This document shows, in pieces, positions 44,801 through 56,800 of a stretch of DNA of 64,000 bases; position 1 is the stretch's first letter; each line of letters opens with the position of its first letter. The stretch is from Owenia fusiformis (Eukaryota > Annelida > Polychaeta > Sabellida > Oweniidae), in NCBI GenBank assembly GCA_903813345.2, contig CAIIXF020000001.1, forward strand, positions 10,141,598 through 10,205,597, in the 5' to 3' direction. A program made the translations under genes and the position numbers. The notes under the pieces are model-generated. The model did not search any database, was not told where the DNA came from, and saw nothing but the letters and a program-made list of their open reading frames with translations.

Positions 44801-47548
44801 ACTAATCCACAGAGCCAACAAAGCATTCTGCTGGTTGCTACAATACTAACTAAAAGTGTTATTTCACTGCAGAATTTCTTTAATTTAACTCTGAATTCAA
44901 CCAATTGTGTACATTAAGAAATGTGAAGTGCATGCTACTTAACAGTTTTATTTCACTGCTTTTAATTCACAAACACCAAGTATTATTTGCATTTTAATTA
45001 AATTTACACTAGCCATAGGATCAACTCGTCAAAATGAACAATTCATATCAAACAACGTGATCAAACTGACTCAAACAAATTTCAAATATTTTAAAACCTA
45101 GTCATTGCTGTAAACTAAGCCCCATCTGTATACGCCTGAAGTTGTCTAGATCAACTTTCATTGCTTATTTGATTACTAAGTTGAGGAACCTTTAGTTTGT
45201 TTAGATTGACATCTAATATGTTACATGGTGTTCTTTAAGTCCTCCGGTGATTACTTGTCAAGTTTCCCACCCTCCACCAAACTGATGTCAGAAAAAGTGA
45301 CTAATTAGCACATATCGTATGATACAAAAAATGAATAAAAAATTGCTTAACTTTTTTTCCCCAGAGCTATCTTTCAGGAATGCTTCTTTAAACCAAGACA
45401 GCCTACTAAATATGGTTGTTTTGAAGAATCCTCAAATATTATCTTAAATTTGTTGACGTTGCAATTATTCATGTCTCAATCTTTGATGAAATAAAACCAC
45501 AGAAATAATCCCCAATCTGACCTATGGATTCTGTGGCTTAGAAATTAGCGATAAGCATAAAGTCCGGCACTTCTCAATTTCACATAAGGATTTTGAAGAT
45601 CTAGATTCAGATGATATTACTTGATTACCTAGCTGTTGAGATCACATTGAATTTATCTTAATTCACAGACTTAGGATGATATGTTGTAATACATAGAAGA
45701 TGATAGACTTTACAGGGAAAGTAAAAAGCGAAAAGTTTTTTTGAAGTATAAAAAAGTTAATGGATGAGTAAGGTGGAGGTAGGATTGCAGGTCTAACGAG
45801 AACCTACTCCTAAGACCACCTGATAGAGATGTGTAATCTTAGTGCCAACAATAACAAGATTAGTGGAACTTTTTACACAAGTAACTCTTGGTTAAAGTCG
45901 ACAGTTAACGCCAGTTGGCTTAATCCCGACTCCCTAATTACACATTTAGTCTTAGCCGAAGCCTAATTGGACAGTTGTAATGCTCGGGACAGGATTTATA
46001 TCCCCACTGGGGCACTTCTAGCCAATCTCCCACTCTAAGAGGCAATCTCCCACAATTACCTATTAACACAGGCTAGATTTGTGGCCGACCAATTAAAACG
46101 TCTCGTAAAATATGACAAATCCATAAGGTCTGTGGCCACTTTGGAACTACTTTACATATTGTGTTTTAAGTTTATCTAAATTAAGGAATGAGGTAATAGC
46201 ATGGGACCATGGGGGAAAAATGGTATGTTTTCAAATCTGCTGATCTACGTGACCACTCCCACAGTGTTCGGTTGCTCAACGTATTGCCTAATGAGGTCAC
46301 AGGTTTAACAGTTGTTACTGGTTTTTTATGCCACGCTCAATGCTATCAAGTTTGTCAAGACTATCGGCACATTACGGCATTCAGATAAACAGAGTGGATT
46401 CATTTCCGTGTAGGAAACTTTATCATCACACCACAAATCTGACACTGCTATCTTCAACATTAAAGGCTTGTGATATCTCCAGCATCTATTTCTGCGCTAC
46501 ATTGCAATAAATTAAAACTCTTGCAATTACATGATAGCTAATCATATTAAAGATGTTAGTTGGTAATTTGCCGATTGTTTTCCACAGCCAGTTACATTAC
46601 CATTAAAGTCTTAATTGATATTTATTGGGAGACAGGGATACAGCAATTGGTTGTAAACACAAGAGATTAGTCGAGGGGCAGTTTGTCAACTGCAATGGGT
46701 ACTCCAATGACACTTTGCACTTCTACATTCTCTTGAAATGCTCTAAAAGAAATTACTTCAGTAACATTCTTCTTAATTAGAAGTTAAGTAGATACCTCTC
46801 ACAGTCACAACTGGCAGTCGAAGCTCAGAAAGCTTCTTGGAACTTGTTCTGAATCCCGATAGTTAATCCCTTTCAAATGGAATATATCAAGGGTAGAAGT
46901 GAGAATGGAAAGTGGATTACTTAAAATGGGGAGCAGAAATTAATTTATAGGCAAACAAGCCTGAAGAAATCAGGACTTACGACACTCTTGAATCAAGTGC
47001 AGATTAGAACGTGCCTCCTTTATTACTCCTTAATTAAAGTCAGCACTATTACAAATTGCTATTCAAAACAACTGTTCTTATATAAATTGGGCACAAATGG
47101 AAATATAACGTTATTTCAAACCTGTATTCAAACTACATTGAGAAATAGTTGATTGGATGTCTAGGACCAAGAAAATCATTTATAGCATTGTTTTGAAATT
47201 CAATTTTAAAAGAAACAAATCTCTGATCTCTGATCTGAGAAAATATATAACACAATACCCTTTATGTTCAATCGACTTCACATCTTAAAAGAGAGCTTCA
47301 TCTGTAGTTTATAACTAGTCTGTGTGCGCAGGGTAACAACATAATACATCTGTAATAAAATTCTGTAAATCTGTTTAGTTTTTTACTCTATTTAGTACAA
47401 TTAGTAGAGTTACATAATTACCTATTGGAGCGTTCTAGACGTTCAATCTCCAGGGCATAGTGGGACTGTATTTCTCCAACACGCAGCGACAATCCACACG
47501 CGGGACAGACAGTTGCTCCATCTATGAACACACCAGACTTTTTTCGCT
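38826..47548 (-). CDS. RNF220: E3 ubiquitin ligase RNF220, C-terminal eight exons (5' part missing)
   Basis: Exons in order: 47422-47548, 44222-44264 (43-nt microexon), 42307-42424, 41987-42102, 39997-40120, 39539-39775, 39117-39244, 38826-38972. All GT-AG and in phase; 345 aa to the stop. In order: a zinc-binding block (VCPACGLSLRVGEIQSHYAL), the FESYLRVKLNRQSRLNA motif, a second Cys2-His-Cys block (CPVCDEKMVGSPEELNSHVE), EEYTWAGQTRVRAT, the YGKPQYSEVN and ALRGAVL conserved blocks, and a RING split by an intron after KCLICM, then QCWHVHCEECW and LCPQC, ending LRRIYL. These match vertebrate RNF220 closely as I recall it; RNF220 ubiquitylates nuclear targets such as Sin3B and acts in Wnt and Shh signalling. 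The first exon here needs one preceding nucleotide, so upstream exons exist above 47.5 kb. The coiled coil I expect just before the RING is not present; that region is Ser/Pro/Lys-rich. Confidence 0.93.
40181..40306. mobile_element. Short GCCCGTAGCC-family MITE in RNF220 intron
   Basis: CAGGCCAGTAGTCAGG at the left and GCTGGCTACGGGTCT at the right, with the internal AAGTCATGCAAC and GAGCACTTTTCATGTG blocks of the family. It lies just upstream of the 39997-40120 exon. Confidence 0.6.
41850..41914. mobile_element. CAGTAAAACC-family MITE fragment
   Basis: AGAACACCTCACAAGTGGAAC to TTAGACAGGTTTACTGTACAG keeps the right terminus of the family seen complete at 16585-16712. The left end is not recognisable. 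It lies next to the 41987-42102 exon. Confidence 0.5.
44265..47421. other. RNF220 intron, no gene; possible regulatory sequence
   Basis: No ORF or transposon is recognised over 3.1 kb, unlike the repeat-rich introns of the other genes. The block at about 45.75-47.0 kb is more complex and less AT-rich, with several TTAATTAG/CTAATTA-type sites. See findings. Confidence 0.4.
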
Positions 47549-50500
47549 CTGAAAATATAATCAGGGAATTGGATTACCTTGATTGGGTGAGCAGGAAAAA
47601 ATCATTAAATACTTTGAACTAGTTTCACAGGTGTCGGGTGTTTTAAATAGGCAAACAATTGAACCAAATTACTGAATATTTAAACAAATAATCTTGGTGT
47701 GTTATTGTTTTATTGGTTGATACAGTTTTATGTCCATGACAACTTCATCTTTCAAATACAAGAGTTCAAATAATTTGATCTTCCTTCAACATCCTGATAT
47801 AACTATTTTGTATTTGTCTTGAATAGGTTGTATTTACATAAATTGCACCACAAAAATAATGTAACTAATAAACAACGGAAAAATCTGACTTTGTTGATCG
47901 TGTAATTGCTCGCATTTTAAGAATATGAATACGTTTCTGATATCTAACCAACAAATTATATCATTCTTAGAAAGGCATGCCTCAATTAACGGCAATAGAT
48001 TACCAAGCTTATTAACAAAAGGCAAAAATAATCACAGGTTCGATGTGATAAATGAAGTTCTTGGCATTTCGACACCATTACTAAATGATTCTGTTACCAT
48101 TATGATCCGTCAAGAAAACTTAGCTTCACTCTTTCTGATGAAAAACTCATTAGCACATATTGAAAAGCTTCGATCTGCAAGTTCTTTAATTTGATAATTA
48201 TGATAAAGGTCATATATCATGTTCAGCTGTCGGCAAAGATACATTTCAGATACATAATAATCATTCTAAATCCTCATCCTGCCAGTTGATTTAATTTTTC
48301 GTGAATTCGTGTTTGAATACCTCGTTCTTAAAATATTTCTTATCAAGGTGACATTGCTTCTTCTATTGTGTCATATGCATTTTGTAATCTCAATAATATT
48401 AAAACTCGGAAATAGAAAAAAATAATGACAAACCGATGAGTTGAAGTATTTCATGTCACCATACGAAGAATTTCAATCTCAATTTTTCAAGCAAATCATT
48501 TCTTCATAGTTTACATAGAAATGGACTGCCACGATTATGACTGTAAAATGGATACAAATTCCCGGCAATTAATCTTGAACTACCTGAATGGTAACATTGC
48601 TATTGTTTTTAGATACACATACAAACCCGGCTCAATTTTTTACCATCATTTCGGAATTTAATGATCATTATGCTGCAGTGCAAACAGTACCGGTTTTTAC
48701 TAAGTCATTATCCTGTTATACAAGACTCAATCGTCAGGGTCTAAATCACTCGTCACTTTCAAGAAATGTCACATGAAATATTGTGCTGGCGGTAAATCAT
48801 CATGATTCCATATGATGTTATCTGGATGAGAGACAATTAATGGTAGAAAAACAACATAAAGTGAGTATTTCCTTTAGACTCGTTCCTAATTTCCTGTAGG
48901 ATAAAACGTCTACCTGAACAGTTTCTGGGGAAGATTCTACAGATAAAGTACCTTATTTTTTATGATGCTATATTTATTATTTTAAGTGGTTATCGTTCAT
49001 TTTTACATTATCTGCTTCATTACTTTTCTCATAGAATTATTTCAAATCATTTTTTTGATGGTCTTCGATTGCTTAATCTTGAACCACAAAATACAAAAAA
49101 TCAGATTAATGGAAATGGTATAAATAAGACTATACAAAACAAGAGAGGATATAAGTTTTATGAATGTACAATTATTTAACATTCAGTTTCGTTCTGGTGC
49201 TGAAAGGAATTCAAATCCTCATTTTGGTTCTTATAAATAATAAGGTTATCAATCAAAATAGTTGATTCTCCAATTTCTGACACAATGATGAGCACAAGCA
49301 ATAGAAGGCAGTTTAAATTCATGGCAGGTAATGATTGCCTCACATTACCACAAACATAAAGAATATCAGTTTTACATCATTTTACATTACAAATAACAAT
49401 ACAGGTCTAAACCACCAGATATGAATCTTAATTTTGATACCATTTACAGCAATAATAGTCATGGGAATATTTTTTATTGGTACCATAATTGATTTTGAAA
49501 TTGAAATAAGACATGATATTGATCAATGAATTTAAAGCGATAGCAAAGGAGAACAAAAAATTAGAAGCAATCTTTTAAAAAACATGATAATGCATTCTTT
49601 AGGAACCCTTAAATATTTGAAAACATTTGATTCAATTTGGAATTGAAGACATTAGGTGCAGAAATATCAAAATTGAAAAAAGGATGGTCCATTTTTAAGA
49701 ATTATTGCTAAGTATAAAAATCAAAGCATTTCCATGATAAAAACTATATTATTTGTTGCTATATCTTAAATTCATTGAAACACCAAATTACAACTTTCAT
49801 ATCACTTTTGTATTAGAAAATGTATTTATTGGAATTTTGAAATATTATCATTATTAAAAAGTTGCTTGTTGGTGATCTCATTTGTTGAAGTAATGTTGTG
49901 CTCAACTGGTTGGCATCTAATTAAAGCAAAGAACAAATGTATTCAGTGAGTTGATGGCTTCAGCCCAGTGATGCATGCATATATGGATATAATGTGGTTA
50001 TAGTTTGGACATTTGTCATTTTCCATCTCAATTTGTCAAGTATGAATCTACGTTAATGGCTTATTAAAAGATAATACCAAACTATGATCCATGTATTTTC
50101 GCTAGCTATTCAAAGCTGTAGTTAACGGTTTTGATATCAAAATGAATTAAATAGTTGATCAACATTAAAACGGAAATAATTCTATAAAGTGTCAGACATA
50201 AAAAGTGAAATACAAAACATAAATTCAATTAACATTTTATAGCAATATTTCAATGATCTGTTAGAAATAAAGACGATTTGACAACTTTGTCAAGTATCTT
50301 TAAAACGGTGAATGATGATTTTTGAATGAGTTAAAAAAAGTATTTTTCTAATTTTGTCATAAAATGTTAAATGCATTCTCAACACAAAACAAAGTCAACT
50401 GTGTTCTAGTATAAGACAAGGTGTATATAAAATGTCCCGAAAGTGACTAATAGACCTCTGACGATCCTAAAAAGCGTAAAACAATCTGGAATTCACACCT

Positions 50501-52244
50501 TAAATACAAAAAGAGCAGTTTATTTTCTAATTTGTCATGCTAGAAGTAGCAATGTTAAAAGCCCAGGTGTATCATATTAGGCCATTACATATCTTATAAA
50601 CAACATAAAATGGAATTCAAAATTTTAAGCTTGGTGATTTCAGTTAATTTTCACACCGCATCTGACAAACGAATTTCTGTTACTTCTTAGTTGTGATGAC
50701 TGATATAAATATGATTTATTTTTTCAACCATTTAGTACAAAGACAAGTCTGTAAATTTATTTCAATTTGATGAGCACTGTAGCATATATTGAAAACTCTA
50801 AAAAGAAACTTGGAAACTGTCTGAAACAAAAATGTGAAGACGTTATCTCGCTAGTAGTTTTTACAGCTTAATTATATGTTCTTTTATGAGATAATTAAGG
50901 GGTAAATTAAATCTATAATTATAGTGTATGGAAGATCAAACTCCATAAGAAAGATTTTATTTATTGAGATGTCAACAGAAACATATTGTACATTGACAAG
51001 TGAAAAACTAAAAGAATCCTTTCCGCGTGGAGTGTGAGCCTTATATGGGAGGATAAACTAGGAGCCAACTTCTACATTAACAGTTTGTGATAGACTCAAT
51101 AGAAAAGTCCAATTCACTTTCAATGGCCTTCCTAAACACCTAATAAATTAGCAAAGAAAATTTTATGTCTTAAGGTGTCAAACAATTTTCAATTTAGCGA
51201 GTGAAGAAACAGACAGAAATCAAACTAGCGATGAAAATAAGGGACGTTGTCCTATTTTATTTTGTTATGAAGAAGCTGTTTAGTGATGATTTTGGCCAAG
51301 AAAAGCATAAAATAGAAGTTGGAGGTCATTTAGAAACCAAATGTGGAATAATAAAAGTATGAAATAAAATATGGAAAATAAAATAATATCAATATGAAAA
51401 ATTAAATGTTAGCAACAGCAAATCAACATTTTTAAAATTTCATCATACTGAGGAGACATTTGGGTGTTAAACGATAACAAAAGTAACTTCATTTTCCCCA
51501 ACTGCCTCAATATTTAGATACCATCCCTAAGACATGTAATGTTCAAATTAAAACTGCTACTTAGTTGATCCTTGGAAGAATGAGGTTGAAAGTGCAGAAT
51601 TCTGTTTGCTCAAAAAACAAAATTAGTGCTTTAATCAAGAGCTGTTTGGAACAAGAACAACACAATCAACTCTAGTTGCCACCCTAAACAACCAGTACAA
51701 AGGAGTAATTTTCTAATCTGGACGCTAAAGATCCTTCTTAGAGAGTTTCCTAGAGTCTCTTTATAACATTACAAACACACTTTGGCATGGTAAATAGACA
51801 AATCACACCAAAGTTCAAGACTTAAATGTCTTTTTATTTTGTCTTAAAATTTTTCTCATGATTTCCGAATTGGTTTGAATTCTTGGTGAAGGGTCTGAGA
51901 AAAACTTCACTAGTCCATGGATAAACTCATTAGTAAGGGACATTTTAACAAATTATAATGTTCTCTTTTTATTTCTGACCTCTCCAAAATGTCAATTCGC
52001 TAAAACACATTTAGACATTAAAAATACCATAATTCACTGGTTGTTCAAATTATAATTGCTTTTTATGTTTCTTTGTCACCAGCTTAAGTAAATATAACTT
52101 GTATTGATTTGTCTAAAGCAAAACTGTGAAAGATGTTTTCTCAAAAATTAATGAAATAAAAGTTTTGTTAACAAAATTAATTCAAGTGTTATTGGCCATC
52201 ATTTTCAATTGATAATGCATGAAAAAGGCATTGTAGATATAGTG
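47549..52244. other. Long AT-rich stretch, presumed RNF220 intron
   Basis: I see no gene, inverted-repeat element or minisatellite in 4.7 kb. An ORF at 47925-48194 shows no domain. It ends at the retrotransposon. Confidence 0.4.
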
Positions 52245-52806
52245 TGACGGAGTGATTTTCATTTAGAATGCGGGACGCATTCTTTGGAGGAGAAGCAAAT
52301 GTGACGGAGTGATTTTCATGTTGTATTTTATAATTAATATCTTATACTTTTACTTTGTTTTTACTTTGTAAATTAATTAATGGAAACATGATACAAAAAG
52401 CATTTAGATAAACAACAGGTCATGTAGTACACCTGGGATATCTCTGGTCAGTTTCTCACATTAAATATGCAATCATTACAATTGTTCAGAGCATCTTCAG
52501 ACTTACAAATGTTTCTTTAATTTACATTTAATTTACATTTCTATATCTTGGATTCTAATTAGGATTTGAAGCAGTCTTCCTATTGTTAAACTTTTTACAT
52601 AACAGATTTGAAGTGATCATGTGATGTCTGGTTTTGAAGAATATACTATATGCCATGTGAGATTTGGGACACTTTCGGCCTAGACTTCAAAAAGACATAA
52701 CTAGATTTAGTGGGTAGCTTAGAAGTGAAAACAAGTGAAATAAATAAAAGATAGAAATTAAAACATCACACTTTTGTGTACAATTAATATAAAGAAAGCC
52801 CGGTCA
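52245..52806 (+). repeat. 5' LTR
   Basis: The LTR runs from TGACGGAGTGATTTTC to CCCGGTCA, with short imperfect inverted ends (TGACGGAG and TGACCGGG). It contains a direct repeat of TGTGACGGAGTGATTTTCAT (52243 and about 52299), a hairpin GAATGCG-GGA-CGCATTC, and AATAAA at 52739-52744, about 65 nt before its end. It is identical to the 3' LTR for about the first 470 bp; differences cluster in the last 95 bp. Confidence 0.85.
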
Positions 52807-52811
52807 TATTT

Positions 52812-52829
52812 TGGTGGAGCTGCCTGAGG
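52812..52829 (+). other. Putative primer binding site
   Basis: TGGTGGAGCTGCCTGAGG begins five nt after the LTR and starts with TGG, as expected for pairing to a tRNA CCA end. I could not name the tRNA. Confidence 0.4.
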
Positions 52830-52839
52830 TTTAACAACA

Positions 52840-53763
52840 ATGGATTTATCAATATTGGACAAATTCCATGGAAAATCAGAAGAAAACGTTATTATTTGGT
52901 TAAACACTATTGACACATTCGCAAATTTAAAAAACTGGAACCAACAAAGAAAATGTAGTTTAATCCCACTTTTAGTCAAAGGAGAAGCAGCAAAATACTT
53001 TGAACAATTAGAGGAAAATACAAAGAACGACTGGGAGGAATTGACGGAAGCACTTAAAGAAAGGTTCCCACCCAAACAATCGGAAAGATGGGAGTTGTTG
53101 GATAAATTGGATACTCTCAAACAAAATGATATGTCTGTGGATGAATTTCACAGCAAGCTCATGTATTATACCAGTAGACTAAAAAAGGATGCTGAGGATG
53201 TTAAAGAACTCTTTGTCCAAGGATTGAATACATCTACAAAGAACTTTGTAAGGCTCAAAGAACCTGAAAATTTAGAACAAGCTGTTAAGTTCGCAAGGAT
53301 TCATAGCAACATGCCCCAAGATTCAGCGCCAGAGATGTTAGCAGCCTCGATTAAAATTCTCACGGATAAAGTCGATAAGCTATCCGTTGCTGCAGTCACA
53401 GTCGATGCCATGGGTCAACGCTATGCCAACAATAACCAGTTTCCAGTGCAACAAAGTGCCCAAAGACAGCAGAACCAGTATCAACCGCAGAATCAGTACC
53501 AACCGCAAAAGCAGTATCAACCGCAGAATCCGTTTCAACAACAGAACCAATTTCCTGGGAATCAACAGTTTACGCAACAACAGAAACGGTATCCCCAACA
53601 TGACCAACAATTTATGCAGCAAAATTCATCAAGCAGAAACCAGTGTGAGAGGTGCGGTAAGTCAAACCACCTTTCATTAAATTGTTATGCTAGGTTTAAG
53701 CAGTGCTTTCAGTGTGGTCGCGGGGGGCATTATTCGTATATGTGTCGAAACGTTGCTAAATGA
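52840..53763 (+). CDS. gag: Retrotransposon Gag with two zinc knuckles
   Basis: 307 aa. An N-terminal retrotransposon-Gag region includes WLNTIDTFANLKNW and the WEELTEALKERFPP type block. Residues of about 205-265 are very Gln/Asn-rich with QYQPQN-like repeats. Two CCHC knuckles (C-x2-C-x4-H-x4-C) lie at 269-282 and 289-302. Gag packages the RNA into particles. The frame ends in UGA and then stays open in the same frame into pol. It starts 33 nt after the LTR. Confidence 0.92.
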   Translation: MDLSILDKFHGKSEENVIIWLNTIDTFANLKNWNQQRKCSLIPLLVKGEAAKYFEQLEENTKNDWEELTEALKERFPPKQSERWELLDKLDTLKQNDMSVDEFHSKLMYYTSRLKKDAEDVKELFVQGLNTSTKNFVRLKEPENLEQAVKFARIHSNMPQDSAPEMLAASIKILTDKVDKLSVAAVTVDAMGQRYANNNQFPVQQSAQRQQNQYQPQNQYQPQKQYQPQNPFQQQNQFPGNQQFTQQQKRYPQHDQQFMQQNSSSRNQCERCGKSNHLSLNCYARFKQCFQCGRGGHYSYMCRNVAK

Positions 53764-53832
53764 GGACTCGCGCCTGTTCCTCATAGGGATGGGCACCTTG
53801 AAACTAAAGTTGACAATCAAAAGTTTAAACAA

Positions 53833-56800
53833 GTGAAAAGTGATAGTGGCAAGGTGGCCATCCCTGCAGTTCAATCAGTCAAGGTTAATTTGCAAAGATC
53901 AGTTTCAAACATAATTATTCATACAAACATAGTTGACAATAATATCAAAGCCTTGGTAGATACTGGTGCAGAACAATCCTGTATGAGATTAGCACTCTAT
54001 GAAAAATTGAACTTGCACAAGAAATGTCCTATCAGTCCAACTAATATTGAGTTATATGGGGCTGGGGGAGAAACTCACAAGCTAGAAGTACTGGGTGTGG
54101 CAAATGTTCCTCTAAAATTTGAAGAATTTGAGTACGTTCAACCAATGCATATCCTCAAAAGTGCAAATCATGATGTAATTTTAGGTGAGGACTTCTTCTC
54201 ACAAAGTCAAGCACTCATAGACTTCACACAAAAAGTTGTCATTTTACAAAGGGGAGATCCTATTAAACATAGTACATATACTACTAATAAACCAAGACTA
54301 ACAGCATGTGTAAATAATGTAGCTATTGGTAGTGGAGTACAAACATCAGGTATCAATCTAGAGAAATCTAAATTACCAGAAGGGGAAAAGGCAGAATTGA
54401 TAACTTTCATTGATAAAAATAAAGATGTCTTTTCTCAAAACATGAATGAGCTAGGCTGTGCAAATAGTACATATGAGCATGTTATAAGAACAAAATCAGA
54501 TAAGCCAGTCCAGCAAAGATTCTATAGGTATTCTCAAGAACAGAAAAATGAAATTGACAAACAATGTGACCAAATGTTAGAATATGGAATAATTGAACAT
54601 TCTGTGTCAGAATATGCTAGCCCTGTTGTGTTAGTGAAAAAGAAGTCAAATGAGTACAGGTTAGCAATAGACTACAGAAGGCTCAATAAAAACACAGAAG
54701 CAATTCATTACCCTCTTCCACAATTAAATGACATTATAGATTGCATAGCGCATTCAAAAGCAACAATATTTTCAGTTTTGGACATGCATAGTGGGTTTTG
54801 GCAATTACCTCTTAGTGAAAGCTCAAAGCATAAAACAGCATTTGTAACCCACAAGGGCAAATTTCAGTTCAACAGAATGCCTTTTGGACTCAAAAATGCA
54901 CCAATGTCATTTCAGAGGGTCATGAATGATGTTTTGAAAGGTCTTACTTGGGACTTTGTGTTGGTTTACTGTGACGACATAATTGTTTTCAGTAAAGACA
55001 TGAAAGAGCATTTAAACCATTTAGACCAGGTATTCACAAGACTTAGAAAAGCAAATTTGAAGCTTAAACCCTCAAAATGTAAACTAGCACTGGAAAAGGT
55101 TGTTTATTTGGGTTTTGTCTTCACCAAAGAAGGTATAACAGTAGACAATGAAAAGATCAAGACAATTCTATCATACCCACAACCTACAAATGTCACAGAG
55201 GTAAGGGCATATTTGGGACTTTGTAACTTTTACCGCAGATTTGTTAAGGGTTTTAGTAACATAGTAGCCCCACTAAACAATCTTATGCGAAAAAATGTCG
55301 AGTTTGTTTGGGATGAACAATGTGAAAATGCATTTCAAGAATCAAAAATTATGTTGACTACAGAACCAGTGTTAGTATATCCTGACTTACAAAAGCTGTT
55401 CATTATATCATGTGACGCTTCAGGTACAGCTATTGGTTACATATTAGGTCAAATAGACGAACAAGGGAGAGAGAGAGCAGTTAGCTATGGAGGTAGGTCA
55501 CTCTCAACAGGAGAGAGAAAGTGGTCCATTACTGAGAGAGAATGCCTTGCTTTAATTGAAGCAATCAATGAATACCACATATACATAGCAAATGCACATT
55601 TTATAGTTTACACTGATCACATCTCATTAAAGTACCTGCAATCAATTAAAGATCATACAGGTAGGCTAGGTAGGTGGTCAATCAAACTTCAAGCATATGA
55701 TTTCACCATTGAGTTCAGGTGTGGCAAATCAAACTCAAATGCAGATGCATTAAGCCGGAGACCATATGAAGTAAATGAATGTAAACAAATGTGTCAACAA
55801 ACCACAACAATACAAACAGAGGACTCAGGTATTACACAAGACAACTGCACTGATGAATGGGTAGCTTATAGTATTCCAAGCCCTACTACAATGCAAACAG
55901 GTAATATAGGGGCAGAAGGTCAAAATGTTAAGTGTCCAATAAGTGAATCAAAACAACAAACAGGTATGTGTAGTGACCTAAGTGCCCTAAGTTCAATATG
56001 TGAAATTACTCAATCATCAAATGAGGTGTTTCAAAATAAACAAAGACAAGATCCTCAGCTGCAAATGTACATAAAGTATTTAGAGCAGGATGAGTTACCA
56101 GACAAAGAGAACTTAGCAAGAAAGGTAATACTTGAAAGTCAGGATTTTCTTATCAAAGATGGTATTCTATATCATATGTATTATCCAAGGGGAAAAGGTC
56201 ATAAATCAGACAGAGTTGTAATACAATTAGCAATACCACAACAATTGAGAGAGGATGTTCTACAGTGTTATCATGACTCCTTAATGGGAGGGCATCAAGG
56301 TCAAGATAGGACATACAACACAATCAGGTACAAATATTACTGGCCAAAAATGTATTCTGACATAGAGAAATATGTAAAATCGTGTGAAATTTGTCAACAA
56401 TCAAAAAGGTATCATGGCCAGAGAGCACCCTTACAACCATTACCAACAGGAAGTCTATTCAGTCGTGTCCACATGGATATACTAGGACCTATACACAAGG
56501 TAAATGGATTTCAGTACATTCTTTTGATTGTAGACTCATTTTCGAAGTGGCCAGAAGCGGTAGCCTTGAAATCTATAGAGGCAACAGAGGTAGCCAGGGT
56601 ATTGTTTACAGAATTCATATGTAGATATGGTTCCATGAAGACTTTAATTACAGATAGAGGCCAGAATTTCATGTCAAAAGTTATTCAAGAATTGTGTAGA
56701 ATGTTTGGTATTGAACACAGGGCAACCTCAAGTTATCACCCTGAGACCAATTCAAGCTGCGAAAGGATGAACAGTACAATCAATCAAGCATTTAGGTGTT

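Noticed and set aside
52758-53120. Antisense ORFs across gag and pol (also 53380-53622, 54207-54410)
   Set aside because: They are shadows of the strong sense frames.
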